Below, in pieces: positions 1-8,791 of a DNA stretch of 64,000 nt. The DNA comes from Pseudomonas viridiflava (GTDB taxonomy: Bacteria; Pseudomonadota; Gammaproteobacteria; Pseudomonadales; Pseudomonadaceae). Where the stretch lies: contig NZ_UTBG01000154.1 of the NCBI RefSeq assembly GCF_900580675.1, positions 79,265 through 143,264 on the forward strand. The letters run 5' to 3'. Position 1 is the stretch's first letter; each line of letters begins with the position of its first letter. Below the pieces are notes generated by a model. The model saw nothing but the letters and a program-made list of their open reading frames with translations. It did not search any database and had not been told where the DNA came from. The translations under genes were made by a program, and so were the position numbers.

Positions 1-483
1 ACCAGCCTGGACGACGAGCTCAAGCGCATCCTGGAACCGCGCACGGCGGCGCCCAAGGCGCGCTTGCGCGCGATTCGGGTGATGCGCGAGGCGGGCATCC
101 CGGTGGGCGTGCTGTGCTCGCCGATGATCAACGACAGCGAGTTGGAAAGCCTGCTCGCCGAAGCCCATGCCGCTGGTGCGCAGAGTGCGGCCTACATGAT
201 GCTGCGTCTGCCGCTGGAGGTGGCACCGTTGTTCGAGGAATGGCTGGCGGCGCATTATCCGCAGCGCGCGGCGCATGTGATGAGCCTGGTGCGCCAGGTG
301 CGGGGTGGAGAGTTGTACGACAGCCGGTTCGGCGTGCGCATGCGCGGCGAAGGGCCGTTTGCCGATTTGTTGGCGCAGCGCTTCAGCAAGGCGATCAAGC
401 GGCTGGGGCTTGATCGGCGGGAGGGATTCAATCTGGACTGCACGGCATTTTGTCCACCGGGCAGGCAGATGGCATTGTTGTAA
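1..483 (+). CDS. Radical SAM protein (PA0069-like), C-terminal part
   Basis: The reading frame is open from the first base of the window and ends at TAA 481-483, so only the last 160 residues are present and the real start lies upstream. The visible part contains GIPVGVLCSPMINDSELE and a C-terminal NLDCTAFCPPGRQM segment. This matches the C-terminal half of the PA0069/SPL-related radical SAM family, whose CxxxCxxC cluster site would lie in the missing N-terminal half. The substrate is unknown. Identification rests on remembered family similarity, so the family is fairly sure and the function is not. Confidence 0.75.
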   Translation, partial: TSLDDELKRILEPRTAAPKARLRAIRVMREAGIPVGVLCSPMINDSELESLLAEAHAAGAQSAAYMMLRLPLEVAPLFEEWLAAHYPQRAAHVMSLVRQVRGGELYDSRFGVRMRGEGPFADLLAQRFSKAIKRLGLDRREGFNLDCTAFCPPGRQMALL

Positions 484-708
484 ACTGAAGAGGAATAGAC
501 TGTCAAAACCGTAGGAATGGTCGCACATTGACATCAGCCAAACCCGCGAGCTAGAGCGGTTCATTCAGTTTGAGTTAAGTTTCGGTGGTTACCTTGTTCG
601 CCAGTGACCAGTCAGTCTGCAATTGGCTTGGTGGTGTCTCCAACTATTCCGATAGCTTGGGATCAGACTTACCTGAAAACTCCCCTGCATTAACCAAGAG
701 GATGAATC

Positions 709-1440
709 ATGAGTGATAAGGATAAACAGCCGTTGGCTGCGTCGGCTTCAGCCCCTCAAGTGGCGGAAACCGCCGATGCAGCGCTAAAGCATATCGTTGA
801 CGGCTTTTTGCATTTCCATCACGACGTCTTCCCCCAGCAGGAAGAACTGTTCAAGAAACTCGCCACGGCTCAGAGCCCACGGGCGATGTTCATCACCTGC
901 GCCGACTCGCGCATCGTGCCCGAGCTGATCACCCAAAGCTCCCCGGGCGATCTGTTTGTGACGCGTAACGTCGGCAACGTTGTGCCGCCCTACGGTCAGA
1001 TGAACGGCGGTGTTTCCACGGCCATCGAATACGCGGTACTCGCCCTGGGCGTGCAGCACATCATCGTGTGCGGGCATTCTGATTGCGGCGCCATGCGCGC
1101 AGTGCTCAACCCCTCCAGCCTGGAGAAAATGCCGACGGTCAGGGCCTGGCTGCGTCATGCCGAGGTTGCCAAGTCGATGGTTGAGGACAACTGCGACTGT
1201 GCCAACGAAGGCGAGAGCATGAAAGTGCTGACTGAAGAAAACGTCATCGCCCAATTGCAGCACCTGCGCACCCACCCATCGGTGGCTTCGCGCATGGCTA
1301 ACGGGCAGTTGTTTATCCATGGCTGGATCTACAACATCGAGACCAGCGAAATCCGCGCCTACGATGCGGATCAGTCGGCTTTCCGACCGTTGGGTGGCGA
1401 CGGGCCGATTCCTTCCGCGACGCCTAAAGCGCGCTTCTAA
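709..1440 (+). CDS. Beta-class carbonic anhydrase
   Basis: A 243-residue beta-carbonic anhydrase that interconverts CO2 and bicarbonate in the cytoplasm. The family's zinc-site signatures are present: C64-A-D66-S-R68 and H123-S-D-C126-G. These supply two Cys and one His as metal ligands and the Asp/Arg dyad. The N-terminal 20 residues are Ala/Ser-rich and probably disordered. An AGAGGA ribosome site precedes the ATG. The next gene is a SulP transporter 85 bp downstream on the same strand, which suggests that the anhydrase works with bicarbonate import. The order carbonic anhydrase, SulP, unknown protein, coxB is the same as around PA0102-PA0105 of P. aeruginosa. Confidence 0.93.
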   Translation: MSDKDKQPLAASASAPQVAETADAALKHIVDGFLHFHHDVFPQQEELFKKLATAQSPRAMFITCADSRIVPELITQSSPGDLFVTRNVGNVVPPYGQMNGGVSTAIEYAVLALGVQHIIVCGHSDCGAMRAVLNPSSLEKMPTVRAWLRHAEVAKSMVEDNCDCANEGESMKVLTEENVIAQLQHLRTHPSVASRMANGQLFIHGWIYNIETSEIRAYDADQSAFRPLGGDGPIPSATPKARF

Positions 1441-1525
1441 CACACTTCCCTGCCGGGTAAAGCGGTGGCTGCAATGGATGCAGCCAGGCTTTGCCGCGCC
1501 CGGCGAATGCCTCGGGAGAGTCATC

Positions 1526-3073
1526 ATGCGTGCTGCTCAATTGAAAGCTGTATTGCCGCGGGAGCTGCTGGCCTCCGTGGTTGTGTTCCTGGTTGCCCTG
1601 CCCCTGTGCATGGGTATCGCAATTGCTTCCGGGATGCCGCCGGCCAAGGGCTTGATCACCGGGATTATCGGTGGGCTGGTGGTGGGCTGGCTCGCAGGGT
1701 CGCCGCTGCAGGTCAGTGGCCCGGCAGCGGGTTTGGCGGTTTTGGTGTTCGAGCTGGTGCGCCAGCACGGCATGATGATGCTCGGGCCTATTCTTTTATT
1801 GGCGGGCTTCCTGCAGCTGGTCGCCGGGCGGCTGCGCCTCGGTTGCTGGTTCCGCGTGACGGCGCCGGCGGTGGTGTACGGGATGCTGGCGGGGATCGGC
1901 GTATTGATTGTGCTGTCCCAGGTGCATGTGATGCTCGACGGCGCGCCCAAGCCGTCGGGGCTGGATAACCTGGCAGGCTTCCCGGCTGCGTTGGTCGAGG
2001 CGATTCCGACCCTCGGCGGCGGCCTTGGCTGGCAAGCGGGATTGATCGGTCTGTCGACGATGCTGGTGATGTACCTGTGGGATAAATTCCGTCCGCAAAC
2101 ATTGCGTTTTGTGCCCGGCGCCTTGCTGGGCGTGGGCCTGGCTACCGTCACCAGCCTGGTCCTGGCATTGCAGGTCAAGCGCGTGGAAGTCCCGGAAAAC
2201 CTCTCCGATGCCATCGACTGGCTGCGCCCCAGCGACCTGCTTAACCTGGCTGATCCGCAACTGCTGATCGCCGCCTTCGCCGTGGCGTTTATCGCGAGTG
2301 CCGAAACCCTGCTGTCCGCGGCTGCGGTCGACCGCATGCACAGCGGCCAGCGTTCGGATTTTGACAAGGAATTGTCTGCCCAAGGTGTGGGCAACATGCT
2401 TTGTGGCCTGGTCGGCGCCTTGCCGATGACCGGCGTGATCGTGCGCAGCTCGGCCAATGTGCAGGCCGGCGCCACCACGCGCTTGTCGGCGATGTTCCAT
2501 GGCCTGTGGCTGCTGGGCTTTGTGTTGTTGCTGTCGAGCGTGCTGCAAAGCATTCCGGTGGCGAGCCTGGCGGGTGTGCTGGTGTATACCGGGATCAAGC
2601 TGGTGGACATCAAGGCCTTCAAGGCGCTGGGCCGATATGGGCGGATGCCGATGTTTACGTATGCCGCGACGGCGCTGGCGATCATCTTTACCGACCTGTT
2701 GACCGGTGTGCTGGTGGGCTTCGGGCTGACGTTGGTGAAGCTGGCGTTCAAGGCTTCGCGGCTCAAGGTCAGCCTGATCGACCTGCCCCAGGACGGTGAG
2801 ATGGAGTTGCGCCTGACCGGTGCGGCGACCTTTCTGAAAGTGCCGGCGCTGACCCAGGTGCTGTCAACGGTGCCTGCAGGCACGACCCTGCATGTACCGC
2901 TCAGTAACTTGAGTTACATCGACCATTCCTGCCTGGAGTTGCTGGAGGAATGGGGCCGGGCGAATGCCGCCAAGGGCTCGAAGCTGGTGATCGAAGCCCG
3001 CGGGTTGAAGCGCCGGCTGGAAGGCCGGGTGCGGATGACTACCGGGATAGGTTCTGCGGCTTCAACCGGTTGA
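1526..3073 (+). CDS. SulP family anion (probably bicarbonate) transporter
   Basis: A 515-residue inner-membrane SulP/SLC26 protein. About 10-12 hydrophobic segments run from residue 10 to about 420, with the Gly/Pro-rich SGPAAGLAVLV segment and the family motif AETLLSAAAVDRM. A C-terminal STAS-like domain follows (FLKVPALTQVL, then LSYIDHSCLELLEEW). The frame is open back to 1319, but the ATG at 1526 is preferred: GGGAG lies just upstream and the protein begins there with the conserved LPRELLASVVVFLVALPL. Annotation pipelines call such genes sulfate transporters. Pairing with a carbonic anhydrase points instead to bicarbonate; this is inferred from context only. Confidence 0.87.
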   Translation: MRAAQLKAVLPRELLASVVVFLVALPLCMGIAIASGMPPAKGLITGIIGGLVVGWLAGSPLQVSGPAAGLAVLVFELVRQHGMMMLGPILLLAGFLQLVAGRLRLGCWFRVTAPAVVYGMLAGIGVLIVLSQVHVMLDGAPKPSGLDNLAGFPAALVEAIPTLGGGLGWQAGLIGLSTMLVMYLWDKFRPQTLRFVPGALLGVGLATVTSLVLALQVKRVEVPENLSDAIDWLRPSDLLNLADPQLLIAAFAVAFIASAETLLSAAAVDRMHSGQRSDFDKELSAQGVGNMLCGLVGALPMTGVIVRSSANVQAGATTRLSAMFHGLWLLGFVLLLSSVLQSIPVASLAGVLVYTGIKLVDIKAFKALGRYGRMPMFTYAATALAIIFTDLLTGVLVGFGLTLVKLAFKASRLKVSLIDLPQDGEMELRLTGAATFLKVPALTQVLSTVPAGTTLHVPLSNLSYIDHSCLELLEEWGRANAAKGSKLVIEARGLKRRLEGRVRMTTGIGSAASTG

Positions 3074-3090
3074 CGAAACCGGATCAAAAA

Positions 3091-3130
3091 ATGTGGGAGC
3101 GGGCTTGCCACATCAAGCCTGCTCCCACAT
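3091..3130. repeat. REP palindrome between converging genes
   Basis: Two arms of about 17 bp (ATGTGGGAGCGGGCTTG and its near-perfect complement, one mismatch) are separated by 6 bp. This is a REP-type element. It lies between the 3' ends of the SulP gene and the converging unknown gene, where it could act as a bidirectional terminator or mRNA stabiliser. Confidence 0.85.
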
Positions 3131-3152
3131 TGATCTCTAACCGCCTGGAAAA

Positions 3153-3800
3153 TCAGGCAGGCTGATCCAGCGCCAACTCAACCCCCAATTGCCGCGACAG
3201 GCACGGCCAGCGCTTCCACGCGGCTTCTGTGTTCGGGCTCTTGAGCGTCTCGCGGTAGGCCTCGACCGATTCCAGCGCAAAGCTTTCTTCGTTGAGCATT
3301 TCATCCACCGCCAGGTGCACGGCCTCATCCAGTTGGTTGGCGAATTCCTCGCCGATCAGTTGATGGGCAATCAGGTTGGCCACGGTGGTATCCGCTGGAA
3401 TCAGCGGCTGGCCAAAGTGTTTGATATACAGATCGTTTACTTCTTCCACCAGGCGATGGGCCAGGTAGGCCTCGTCCAGCAGGCCGTCCAGCCCTTCATG
3501 GCCGGCCAGGATGGCAGGCGGTTGCAGGAAGAAATGCTCGGCAATCTTCAGCACCGGCTTGATCTGACTTTCGATCCCGGCCTCGCGGGCCACGTCATTG
3601 GCGGCGTCCAGCAAATCCGGGACGAGGTCGATGTACGCGGTTACAAAGCGGGTCATGACAATGTTGCTATCACCGTCAGCCAGGGAAATGGCCGAATGCA
3701 GGTGCGGCAATTGTTTTTCCAGTTGCAGGGCAAGCTGGCCAGTGCTGGCTTCGTGTTGATGGGCACGGGAAATCTGCTCGCGCAATGCGGCGGTGTTCAT
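3153..3800 (-). CDS. Conserved hypothetical protein (PA0104-like)
   Basis: A 215-residue soluble acidic protein whose function I do not recognise. It is largely alpha-helical in appearance, has no signal peptide or membrane segment, and contains no obvious catalytic motif. The frame continues upstream to 3875, but ATG at 3800 has GGAG seven bases before it and is the likely start. It sits between the carbonic anhydrase/SulP pair and coxB, transcribed convergently with the SulP gene. An unknown gene occupies the same position in P. aeruginosa, so it is probably a conserved pseudomonad gene and not a chance frame. Confidence 0.72.
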   Translation of the reverse strand: MNTAALREQISRAHQHEASTGQLALQLEKQLPHLHSAISLADGDSNIVMTRFVTAYIDLVPDLLDAANDVAREAGIESQIKPVLKIAEHFFLQPPAILAGHEGLDGLLDEAYLAHRLVEEVNDLYIKHFGQPLIPADTTVANLIAHQLIGEEFANQLDEAVHLAVDEMLNEESFALESVEAYRETLKSPNTEAAWKRWPCLSRQLGVELALDQPA

Positions 3801-4167
3801 GAAAGCTCCAGTGAAGCAGGCGTAGGAAAAGGGAAAGGACAAGGTAGCTCGTTTATACGAGGGCCTAAGACGCATTTGTCATAATTATTTCATGGTTATG
3901 CAACGGCGTTATATCGAATTGCAGTTCTTGGTCGGATAAACGATTCCGCACCCGGTTTTATTAGCTTAAACCGATCATTTCTACTCATTTGCCCCTACAC
4001 ATTGCGGGGTTGCAGAGCCTGTCTATACTCGGGTTTGTAGGCGATTAGCTGATGACGCCAGACTGCATAAGCAGGCAAGGCTAAGCGGTTGTAAGCAGTA
4101 TGGAAGCCGCTCCCTTCGACGCAGGTGCAAACCGGCGGGATAACAAGAACGATAAGGGGAACCCGCA
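3801..4167. other. Intergenic region upstream of the cytochrome oxidase operon
   Basis: A 367-bp AT-richer gap between divergent genes. It holds one sigma70-like promoter for coxB (annotated separately) and presumably the promoter of the leftward unknown gene near 3840-3900. No open reading frame with a ribosome site and no clear structured RNA is visible. Confidence 0.6.
4002..4029 (+). promoter_or_regulatory. Candidate sigma70 promoter of coxB
   Basis: TTGCGG at 4002-4007 and TATACT at 4024-4029 are separated by 16 bp, about 140 bp upstream of the coxB ATG. The fit is reasonable but not perfect. Confidence 0.45.
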
Positions 4168-5295
4168 ATGATGCGACATCCACACGTTTGGATGGGCCTC
4201 CTGTTGTGGTCGGTATTCGGCCAGGCACATGCAGCCTGGACAACGAATATGGCGCCAGGGGCGACTGAAGTCAGTCACGCTGTGTTCGACCTGCACATGA
4301 CCATTTTCTGGATCTGTGTGGTGATCGGCATCATCGTGTTTGGCGCGATGTTCTGGTCGATGATCCTTCACCGCCGCTCCACGGGCCAGGTCGCGGCCAA
4401 ATTCCACGAGAGCACCACCGTGGAGATCCTCTGGACCGTAGTCCCCTTGCTGATCCTGGTCGCGATGGCCATACCGGCGACCAAGACCCTGATCAATATC
4501 TACGACAGCAGTGAATCGGATATCGATATCCAGGTCACCGGCTACCAGTGGAAGTGGCATTACAAATACCTGGGCCAGGACGTGGAATTCTTCAGCAACC
4601 TGGCCACGCCCGCCGAGCAGATCCATAACCAGGCGACCAAGGGCGAACATTACCTGCTGGAAGTTGATCAGCCGCTGGTACTGCCGGTCGGCGCGAAAGT
4701 GCGGTTCCTGGTGACTGCAGCCGACGTGATCCACTCCTGGTGGGTGCCGGCATTTGCGGTCAAGCGTGATGCCATCCCCGGCTTCGTCAACGAGGCCTGG
4801 ACGCGTGTGGAGAAACCCGGCATCTACCGCGGCCAGTGCGCCGAACTGTGCGGCAAAGACCATGGGTTCATGCCCATCGTGGTCGAGGTCAAGTCCAAGG
4901 CCGACTACGACACCTGGCTCGGCGAGCGTAAGGCAGAGGCTGCCAAGCTCAAGGAGCTGACTTCCAAGGAATGGACGCTGGAAGAGCTGGTGGCGCGTGG
5001 CGACAAGGTCTACCACACCACCTGCGTGGCCTGTCACCAGGCTGAAGGTCAGGGCCTGCCGCCGATGTTCCCGGCACTCAAGGGTTCAAAAATCGCCACC
5101 GGGCCGAAAGAAGGCCATTTGAGCATCGTTTATCACGGCAAGCCTGGCACCGCGATGGCGGCGTTCGGCAAACAGCTGTCGGAAGTGGATATCGCCGCCG
5201 TGGTGACCTACGAACGCAACGCCTGGGGCAATAACAAAGGCGACATGGTCACGCCTAAAGACGTGCTGGCCATCAAGCAGGCGGAAAGCAAATGA
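4168..5295 (+). CDS. coxB: Cytochrome c oxidase subunit II with fused cytochrome c (caa3 type)
   Basis: A 375-residue subunit II of an aa3/caa3 haem-copper oxidase. A signal-like segment (residues 1-22) is followed by two membrane helices at about 40-65 and 85-105, then the periplasmic CuA domain. The CuA ligands are visible: H189, C224 (in CAELC), C228, H232 and M235. A fused mono-haem cytochrome c domain carries C286-V-A-C289-H290, which explains the extra length over a plain subunit II. Electrons pass from the c haem to CuA and then to subunit I. Two ATGs are adjacent (4168 and 4171); GGGGAA lies upstream. It is the first gene of the oxidase operon. Confidence 0.96.
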   Translation: MMRHPHVWMGLLLWSVFGQAHAAWTTNMAPGATEVSHAVFDLHMTIFWICVVIGIIVFGAMFWSMILHRRSTGQVAAKFHESTTVEILWTVVPLLILVAMAIPATKTLINIYDSSESDIDIQVTGYQWKWHYKYLGQDVEFFSNLATPAEQIHNQATKGEHYLLEVDQPLVLPVGAKVRFLVTAADVIHSWWVPAFAVKRDAIPGFVNEAWTRVEKPGIYRGQCAELCGKDHGFMPIVVEVKSKADYDTWLGERKAEAAKLKELTSKEWTLEELVARGDKVYHTTCVACHQAEGQGLPPMFPALKGSKIATGPKEGHLSIVYHGKPGTAMAAFGKQLSEVDIAAVVTYERNAWGNNKGDMVTPKDVLAIKQAESK

Positions 5296-5338
5296 CCGCC
5301 CTCAACCGCACAGCCCATTCCTTTGCAGGAGAACGGCC

Positions 5339-6928
5339 ATGAGCACTGTGATCGACGACCATGGCCACGCTGGTGACCATGCCCACGGCCCCGCCAAAGG
5401 CCTGATGCGCTGGGTGCTGACCACCAACCACAAAGACATCGGCACCATGTACCTGTGGTTCGCCTTCACCATGTTCCTGCTGGGTGGCTCGTTCGCCATG
5501 GTGATCCGCGCCGAGCTGTTCCAGCCCGGCCTGCAGATCGTGGAGCCGGCGTTCTTCAACCAGATGACCACCATGCACGGCCTGATCATGGTGTTCGGCG
5601 CGGTGATGCCGGCGTTTGTCGGCCTGGCCAACTGGATGATCCCGCTGATGATCGGCGCGCCGGACATGGCCCTGCCGCGCATGAACAACTTCAGCTTCTG
5701 GCTGCTGCCGGCGGCGTTCCTGCTGCTGGTATCGACGCTGTTCAGCCCCGGCGGCGGGCCGAATTTCGGCTGGACCTTCTACGCCCCGCTCTCCACCACC
5801 TACGCCCCGGAAAGCGTGACGTTCTTCATCTTTGCCATTCACCTGATGGGCATCAGCTCGATCATGGGCGCGATCAACGTGGTCGCGACCATCCTCAACC
5901 TGCGCGCACCGGGCATGACCCTGATGAAGATGCCGCTGTTCGTCTGGACCTGGCTGATCACCGCGTTCCTCTTGATCGCGGTGATGCCGGTGCTGGCCGG
6001 TTGCGTGACCATGATGCTGATGGACATCCACTTCGGCACCAGCTTCTTCAGCGCTGCCGGCGGCGGTGACCCGGTGCTGTTCCAGCATGTGTTCTGGTTT
6101 TTCGGGCACCCCGAGGTGTACATCATGATCCTGCCGGCGTTCGGTGCCGTCAGCTCGATCATCCCGACCTTTTCGCGCAAGCCGCTGTTCGGCTATACCT
6201 CGATGGTCTACGCCACGGCGAGCATCGCGTTCCTGTCGTTCATCGTGTGGGCGCACCACATGTTTGTGGTGGGGATCCCGTTGGTGGGCGAACTGTTCTT
6301 CATGTACGCCACGCTGCTGATCGCGGTGCCGACCGGGGTGAAAGTGTTCAACTGGGTCAGCACCATGTGGCAAGGCTCGCTGACCTTTGAGACGCCGATG
6401 CTGTTTGCCGTGGCCTTCGTGATTCTGTTCACCATCGGTGGCTTCTCCGGCCTGATGCTGGCGATTGCGCCGGCTGACTTTCAGTACCACGACACCTACT
6501 TTGTGGTGGCGCACTTCCATTACGTACTGGTGCCCGGCGCGATCTTCGGCATCTTCGCCTCGGCCTATTACTGGCTGCCGAAATGGACCGGCCACATGTA
6601 CGACGAAACCCTGGGCAAGCTGCATTTCTGGCTGTCTTTCGTGGGCATGAACATGGCGTTCTTCCCGATGCATTTTGTGGGGCTGGCCGGCATGCCGCGC
6701 CGGGTGCCGGACTACAACCTGCAGTTCGCCGACTTCAATATGGTTTCCTCGATTGGCGCGTTCATGTTCGGTGCCACGCAAATTTTCTTCCTGTTCATCG
6801 TGATCAAGTGCATCCGTGGCGGCCCGCCCGCGCCGGCCAAGCCGTGGGATGGCGCCGAAGGCCTGGAGTGGAGCATCCCTTCGCCTGCGCCGTACCACAC
6901 CTTCACCACGCCGCCGGAGGTCAAGTGA
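5339..6928 (+). CDS. coxA: Cytochrome c oxidase subunit I
   Basis: A 529-residue, twelve-helix catalytic subunit holding haem a and the haem a3-CuB centre, which reduces O2 to water and pumps protons in the inner membrane. The CuB/active-site residues are visible: H257-P-E259-V-Y261 (H257, the proton-channel Glu and the cross-linked Tyr), H306-H307, and H392-F-H394 for the a3 and a haems. An N-terminal His-rich stretch precedes helix I. AGGAG lies nine bases before the ATG, 43 bp after coxB. The antisense strand also carries a long open frame, which is a composition artefact. Confidence 0.97.
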   Translation: MSTVIDDHGHAGDHAHGPAKGLMRWVLTTNHKDIGTMYLWFAFTMFLLGGSFAMVIRAELFQPGLQIVEPAFFNQMTTMHGLIMVFGAVMPAFVGLANWMIPLMIGAPDMALPRMNNFSFWLLPAAFLLLVSTLFSPGGGPNFGWTFYAPLSTTYAPESVTFFIFAIHLMGISSIMGAINVVATILNLRAPGMTLMKMPLFVWTWLITAFLLIAVMPVLAGCVTMMLMDIHFGTSFFSAAGGGDPVLFQHVFWFFGHPEVYIMILPAFGAVSSIIPTFSRKPLFGYTSMVYATASIAFLSFIVWAHHMFVVGIPLVGELFFMYATLLIAVPTGVKVFNWVSTMWQGSLTFETPMLFAVAFVILFTIGGFSGLMLAIAPADFQYHDTYFVVAHFHYVLVPGAIFGIFASAYYWLPKWTGHMYDETLGKLHFWLSFVGMNMAFFPMHFVGLAGMPRRVPDYNLQFADFNMVSSIGAFMFGATQIFFLFIVIKCIRGGPPAPAKPWDGAEGLEWSIPSPAPYHTFTTPPEVK

Positions 6929-6960
6929 ATACCCGTTTCGCTGTGCCTGCACACATTTAC

Positions 6961-7050
6961 TGTGGGAGCGGGCTTGCTCGCGAAAGCGGTGCGTCAGTCG
7001 CTGCAAAGGGTGCCTGGCCTACCGCATTCGCGAGCAAGCCCCCTCCCACA
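6961..7050. repeat. Paired REP elements inside the cox operon
   Basis: One REP unit (GTGGGAGCGGGCTTGCTCGC, 6961-6984) faces its inverted partner (7027-7050) across about 42 bp. The pair lies between coxA and cox11 and could form a large hairpin. It may separate mRNA stability of the structural and assembly genes. Confidence 0.85.
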
Positions 7051-7078
7051 TTGACCGAATTCGGCTTGGGTGAGCGCC

Positions 7079-7630
7079 ATGGCTGATTCCATCCCCCTCA
7101 AACGTCTGGTCACTCGCCTCCTGATCCTGGTGTTGGCGATGTTCGCCTTCGGCTTCGCGCTGGTGCCGATCTACGACGTGATGTGCAAGGCGTTCGGCAT
7201 CAACGGCAAGACCGCGGGGCAGTACGAGGGGTCGCAAGTGGTCGACCCCACGCGCCAGGTGCGGGTGCAGTTCCTGTCCACCAATGCCATCGACATGGTC
7301 TGGGAGTTTCATTCCAAGGCCGACGAGGTGGTGGTCAACCCAGGCGCGGTCACCGAGATGCTCTTCGTGGCCTACAACCCCACCGACAAGCCGATGACCG
7401 CCCAGGCAGTACCGAGTATTTCCCCGGCTGAGGCGGCGATGTACTTCCACAAGACCGAGTGCTTTTGCTTCACCCAGCAAGTGCTGCAGCCGGGTCAGCG
7501 CATTGAAATGCCGGTGCGCTTCATTGTCGATCGTGACATGCCCAAGGATGTGAAGCATTTGACCCTGGCGTACACGCTGTTTGATATCACGGCGAGGCAA
7601 CCGCCTGTAGCTGTCCGCAGCGGCGGCTAG
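7079..7630 (+). CDS. Cytochrome c oxidase assembly protein CtaG/Cox11
   Basis: A 183-residue copper chaperone of the Cox11/CtaG family that delivers copper to the CuB site of subunit I. It has one N-terminal membrane anchor (about residues 11-30) and a periplasmic beta-domain with the diagnostic copper-binding C128-F-C130 motif; C36 lies just after the anchor. A GTG three codons upstream (7070) is possible, but ATG 7079 with GGGTGAG before it fits family starts better. It lies between subunits I and III, as in other pseudomonads. Confidence 0.93.
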   Translation: MADSIPLKRLVTRLLILVLAMFAFGFALVPIYDVMCKAFGINGKTAGQYEGSQVVDPTRQVRVQFLSTNAIDMVWEFHSKADEVVVNPGAVTEMLFVAYNPTDKPMTAQAVPSISPAEAAMYFHKTECFCFTQQVLQPGQRIEMPVRFIVDRDMPKDVKHLTLAYTLFDITARQPPVAVRSGG

Positions 7631-7665
7631 CTACTGTTTGCCCCCTCAATCAGGAGAGCGAATAC

Positions 7666-8553
7666 ATGTCGACTCATGATACGTACTACGTACCAACGCA
7701 AAGCAAATGGCCGATAATTGCCACGATTGGCATGTTGGTGACGGTGTATGGCTTGGCGGTGTGGTTCAACGATCTGAAAGCAGCCCGCCCGGAATCCCAC
7801 GGCCCGTGGATCTTTTTCGTCGGTGGCCTGCTGGTGGCCTACATGCTGTTTGGCTGGTTCGGCGCGGTGATCAAGGAAAGCCGCGCCGGTTTGTACAGCG
7901 CGCAGATGGACCGCTCGTTTCGCTGGGGCATGAGCTGGTTCATCTTTTCCGAAGTGATGTTCTTTATCGCGTTCTTCGGCGCGCTGTTCTATGTGCGGCA
8001 CCTGTCCGGCCCCTGGCTGGGCGGCGAAGGCCATAAGGGCGTCGCGCACATGCTGTGGCCGAACTTCGAATTTGCCTGGCCGCTGCTGAATAACCCTGAC
8101 CCCAAACTCTATCCCGCGCCGGAAGGCACCATCAGCCCGTGGGGCCTGCCGCTGGTCAACACCATCTTGCTGGTGAGTTCCAGCGTGACCATCACCATCG
8201 CCCACCACGCCCTGCGCAAGGGGCATCGCGGCGCGCTGAAGATCTGGCTGGCGCTGACGGTGCTGTTGGGCCTGGCGTTTCTGGGGTTCCAGGCCGAGGA
8301 ATATATCCACGCCTACAAGGAGCTGGGCCTGACCCTCGGCTCGGGCGTGTACGGCGCAACGTTCTTCATGCTCACCGGCTTTCACGGTGCTCACGTGACC
8401 ATCGGCACCATCATTCTGTTTGTGATGTTGATGCGCATCCTGCGCGGGCATTTTGATGCCGAGCACCAGTTCGGCTTCGAGGCGGCCAGTTGGTACTGGC
8501 ACTTTGTGGATGTGGTGTGGATCGGGCTGTTCTTCTTCGTTTATGTGTTGTGA
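7666..8553 (+). CDS. Cytochrome c oxidase subunit III
   Basis: A 295-residue, seven-helix subunit III of the aa3-type oxidase. Typical stretches are MSWFIFSEVMFFIAFFGALF, FQAEEYIHAYKE with the conserved helix-III Glu pair, and the terminal HFVDVVWIGLFFFVYVL. It stabilises the active site and proton uptake of subunit I. AGGAG is found 10 bp upstream of the ATG. The 3' end is only 6 bp from the converging DUF2909 gene. Confidence 0.96.
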   Translation: MSTHDTYYVPTQSKWPIIATIGMLVTVYGLAVWFNDLKAARPESHGPWIFFVGGLLVAYMLFGWFGAVIKESRAGLYSAQMDRSFRWGMSWFIFSEVMFFIAFFGALFYVRHLSGPWLGGEGHKGVAHMLWPNFEFAWPLLNNPDPKLYPAPEGTISPWGLPLVNTILLVSSSVTITIAHHALRKGHRGALKIWLALTVLLGLAFLGFQAEEYIHAYKELGLTLGSGVYGATFFMLTGFHGAHVTIGTIILFVMLMRILRGHFDAEHQFGFEAASWYWHFVDVVWIGLFFFVYVL

Positions 8554-8559
8554 GGCGCC

Positions 8560-8763
8560 CTACCACGGCGCATGAGACACCAGTTGGCCGCTGAAAAAGC
8601 CCCAGGCGATCAGGCCCACGGTGATCACGGCCAGCACCACGCGCACGGTCAAGGCAGTGACGAGGCGATTGGAGTTGCCCTCGTCCTTGACCAGGAAGAA
8701 CAAGCCACTGAAAAGACTCACGACAGTCGCGATCAGCATCAGGGCAATGGCTGCTTTGAGCAT
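8560..8763 (-). CDS. Twin-transmembrane protein, DUF2909
   Basis: A 67-residue protein made almost entirely of two membrane helices (about residues 4-22 and 40-60) joined by a charged loop with KDEGNSNR. This architecture and the place between subunit III and SURF1 match the DUF2909 twin-transmembrane family (PA0109 position). It lies opposite to the oxidase genes and starts 28 bp from the SURF1 start, so the two divergent promoters must overlap. The frame runs upstream to 8847, but ATG 8763 has GGGAA at a normal distance. A role in oxidase assembly is only a guess from location. Confidence 0.8.
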   Translation of the reverse strand: MLKAAIALMLIATVVSLFSGLFFLVKDEGNSNRLVTALTVRVVLAVITVGLIAWGFFSGQLVSHAPW

Positions 8764-8791
8764 GGTCGGGTTCCCTTTGGATGGGCGGGCA

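Noticed and set aside
1537..2883. Long antisense frame opposite the SulP gene
   Set aside because: Low-complexity Ser/Thr/Pro/Arg translation typical of the complementary strand of a membrane protein gene.
5273..7006. A 577-codon open frame antisense to coxA
   Set aside because: It is His/Arg/Gln-rich nonsense opposite a perfect coxA gene. High GC with strong third-position bias leaves the opposite frame open.
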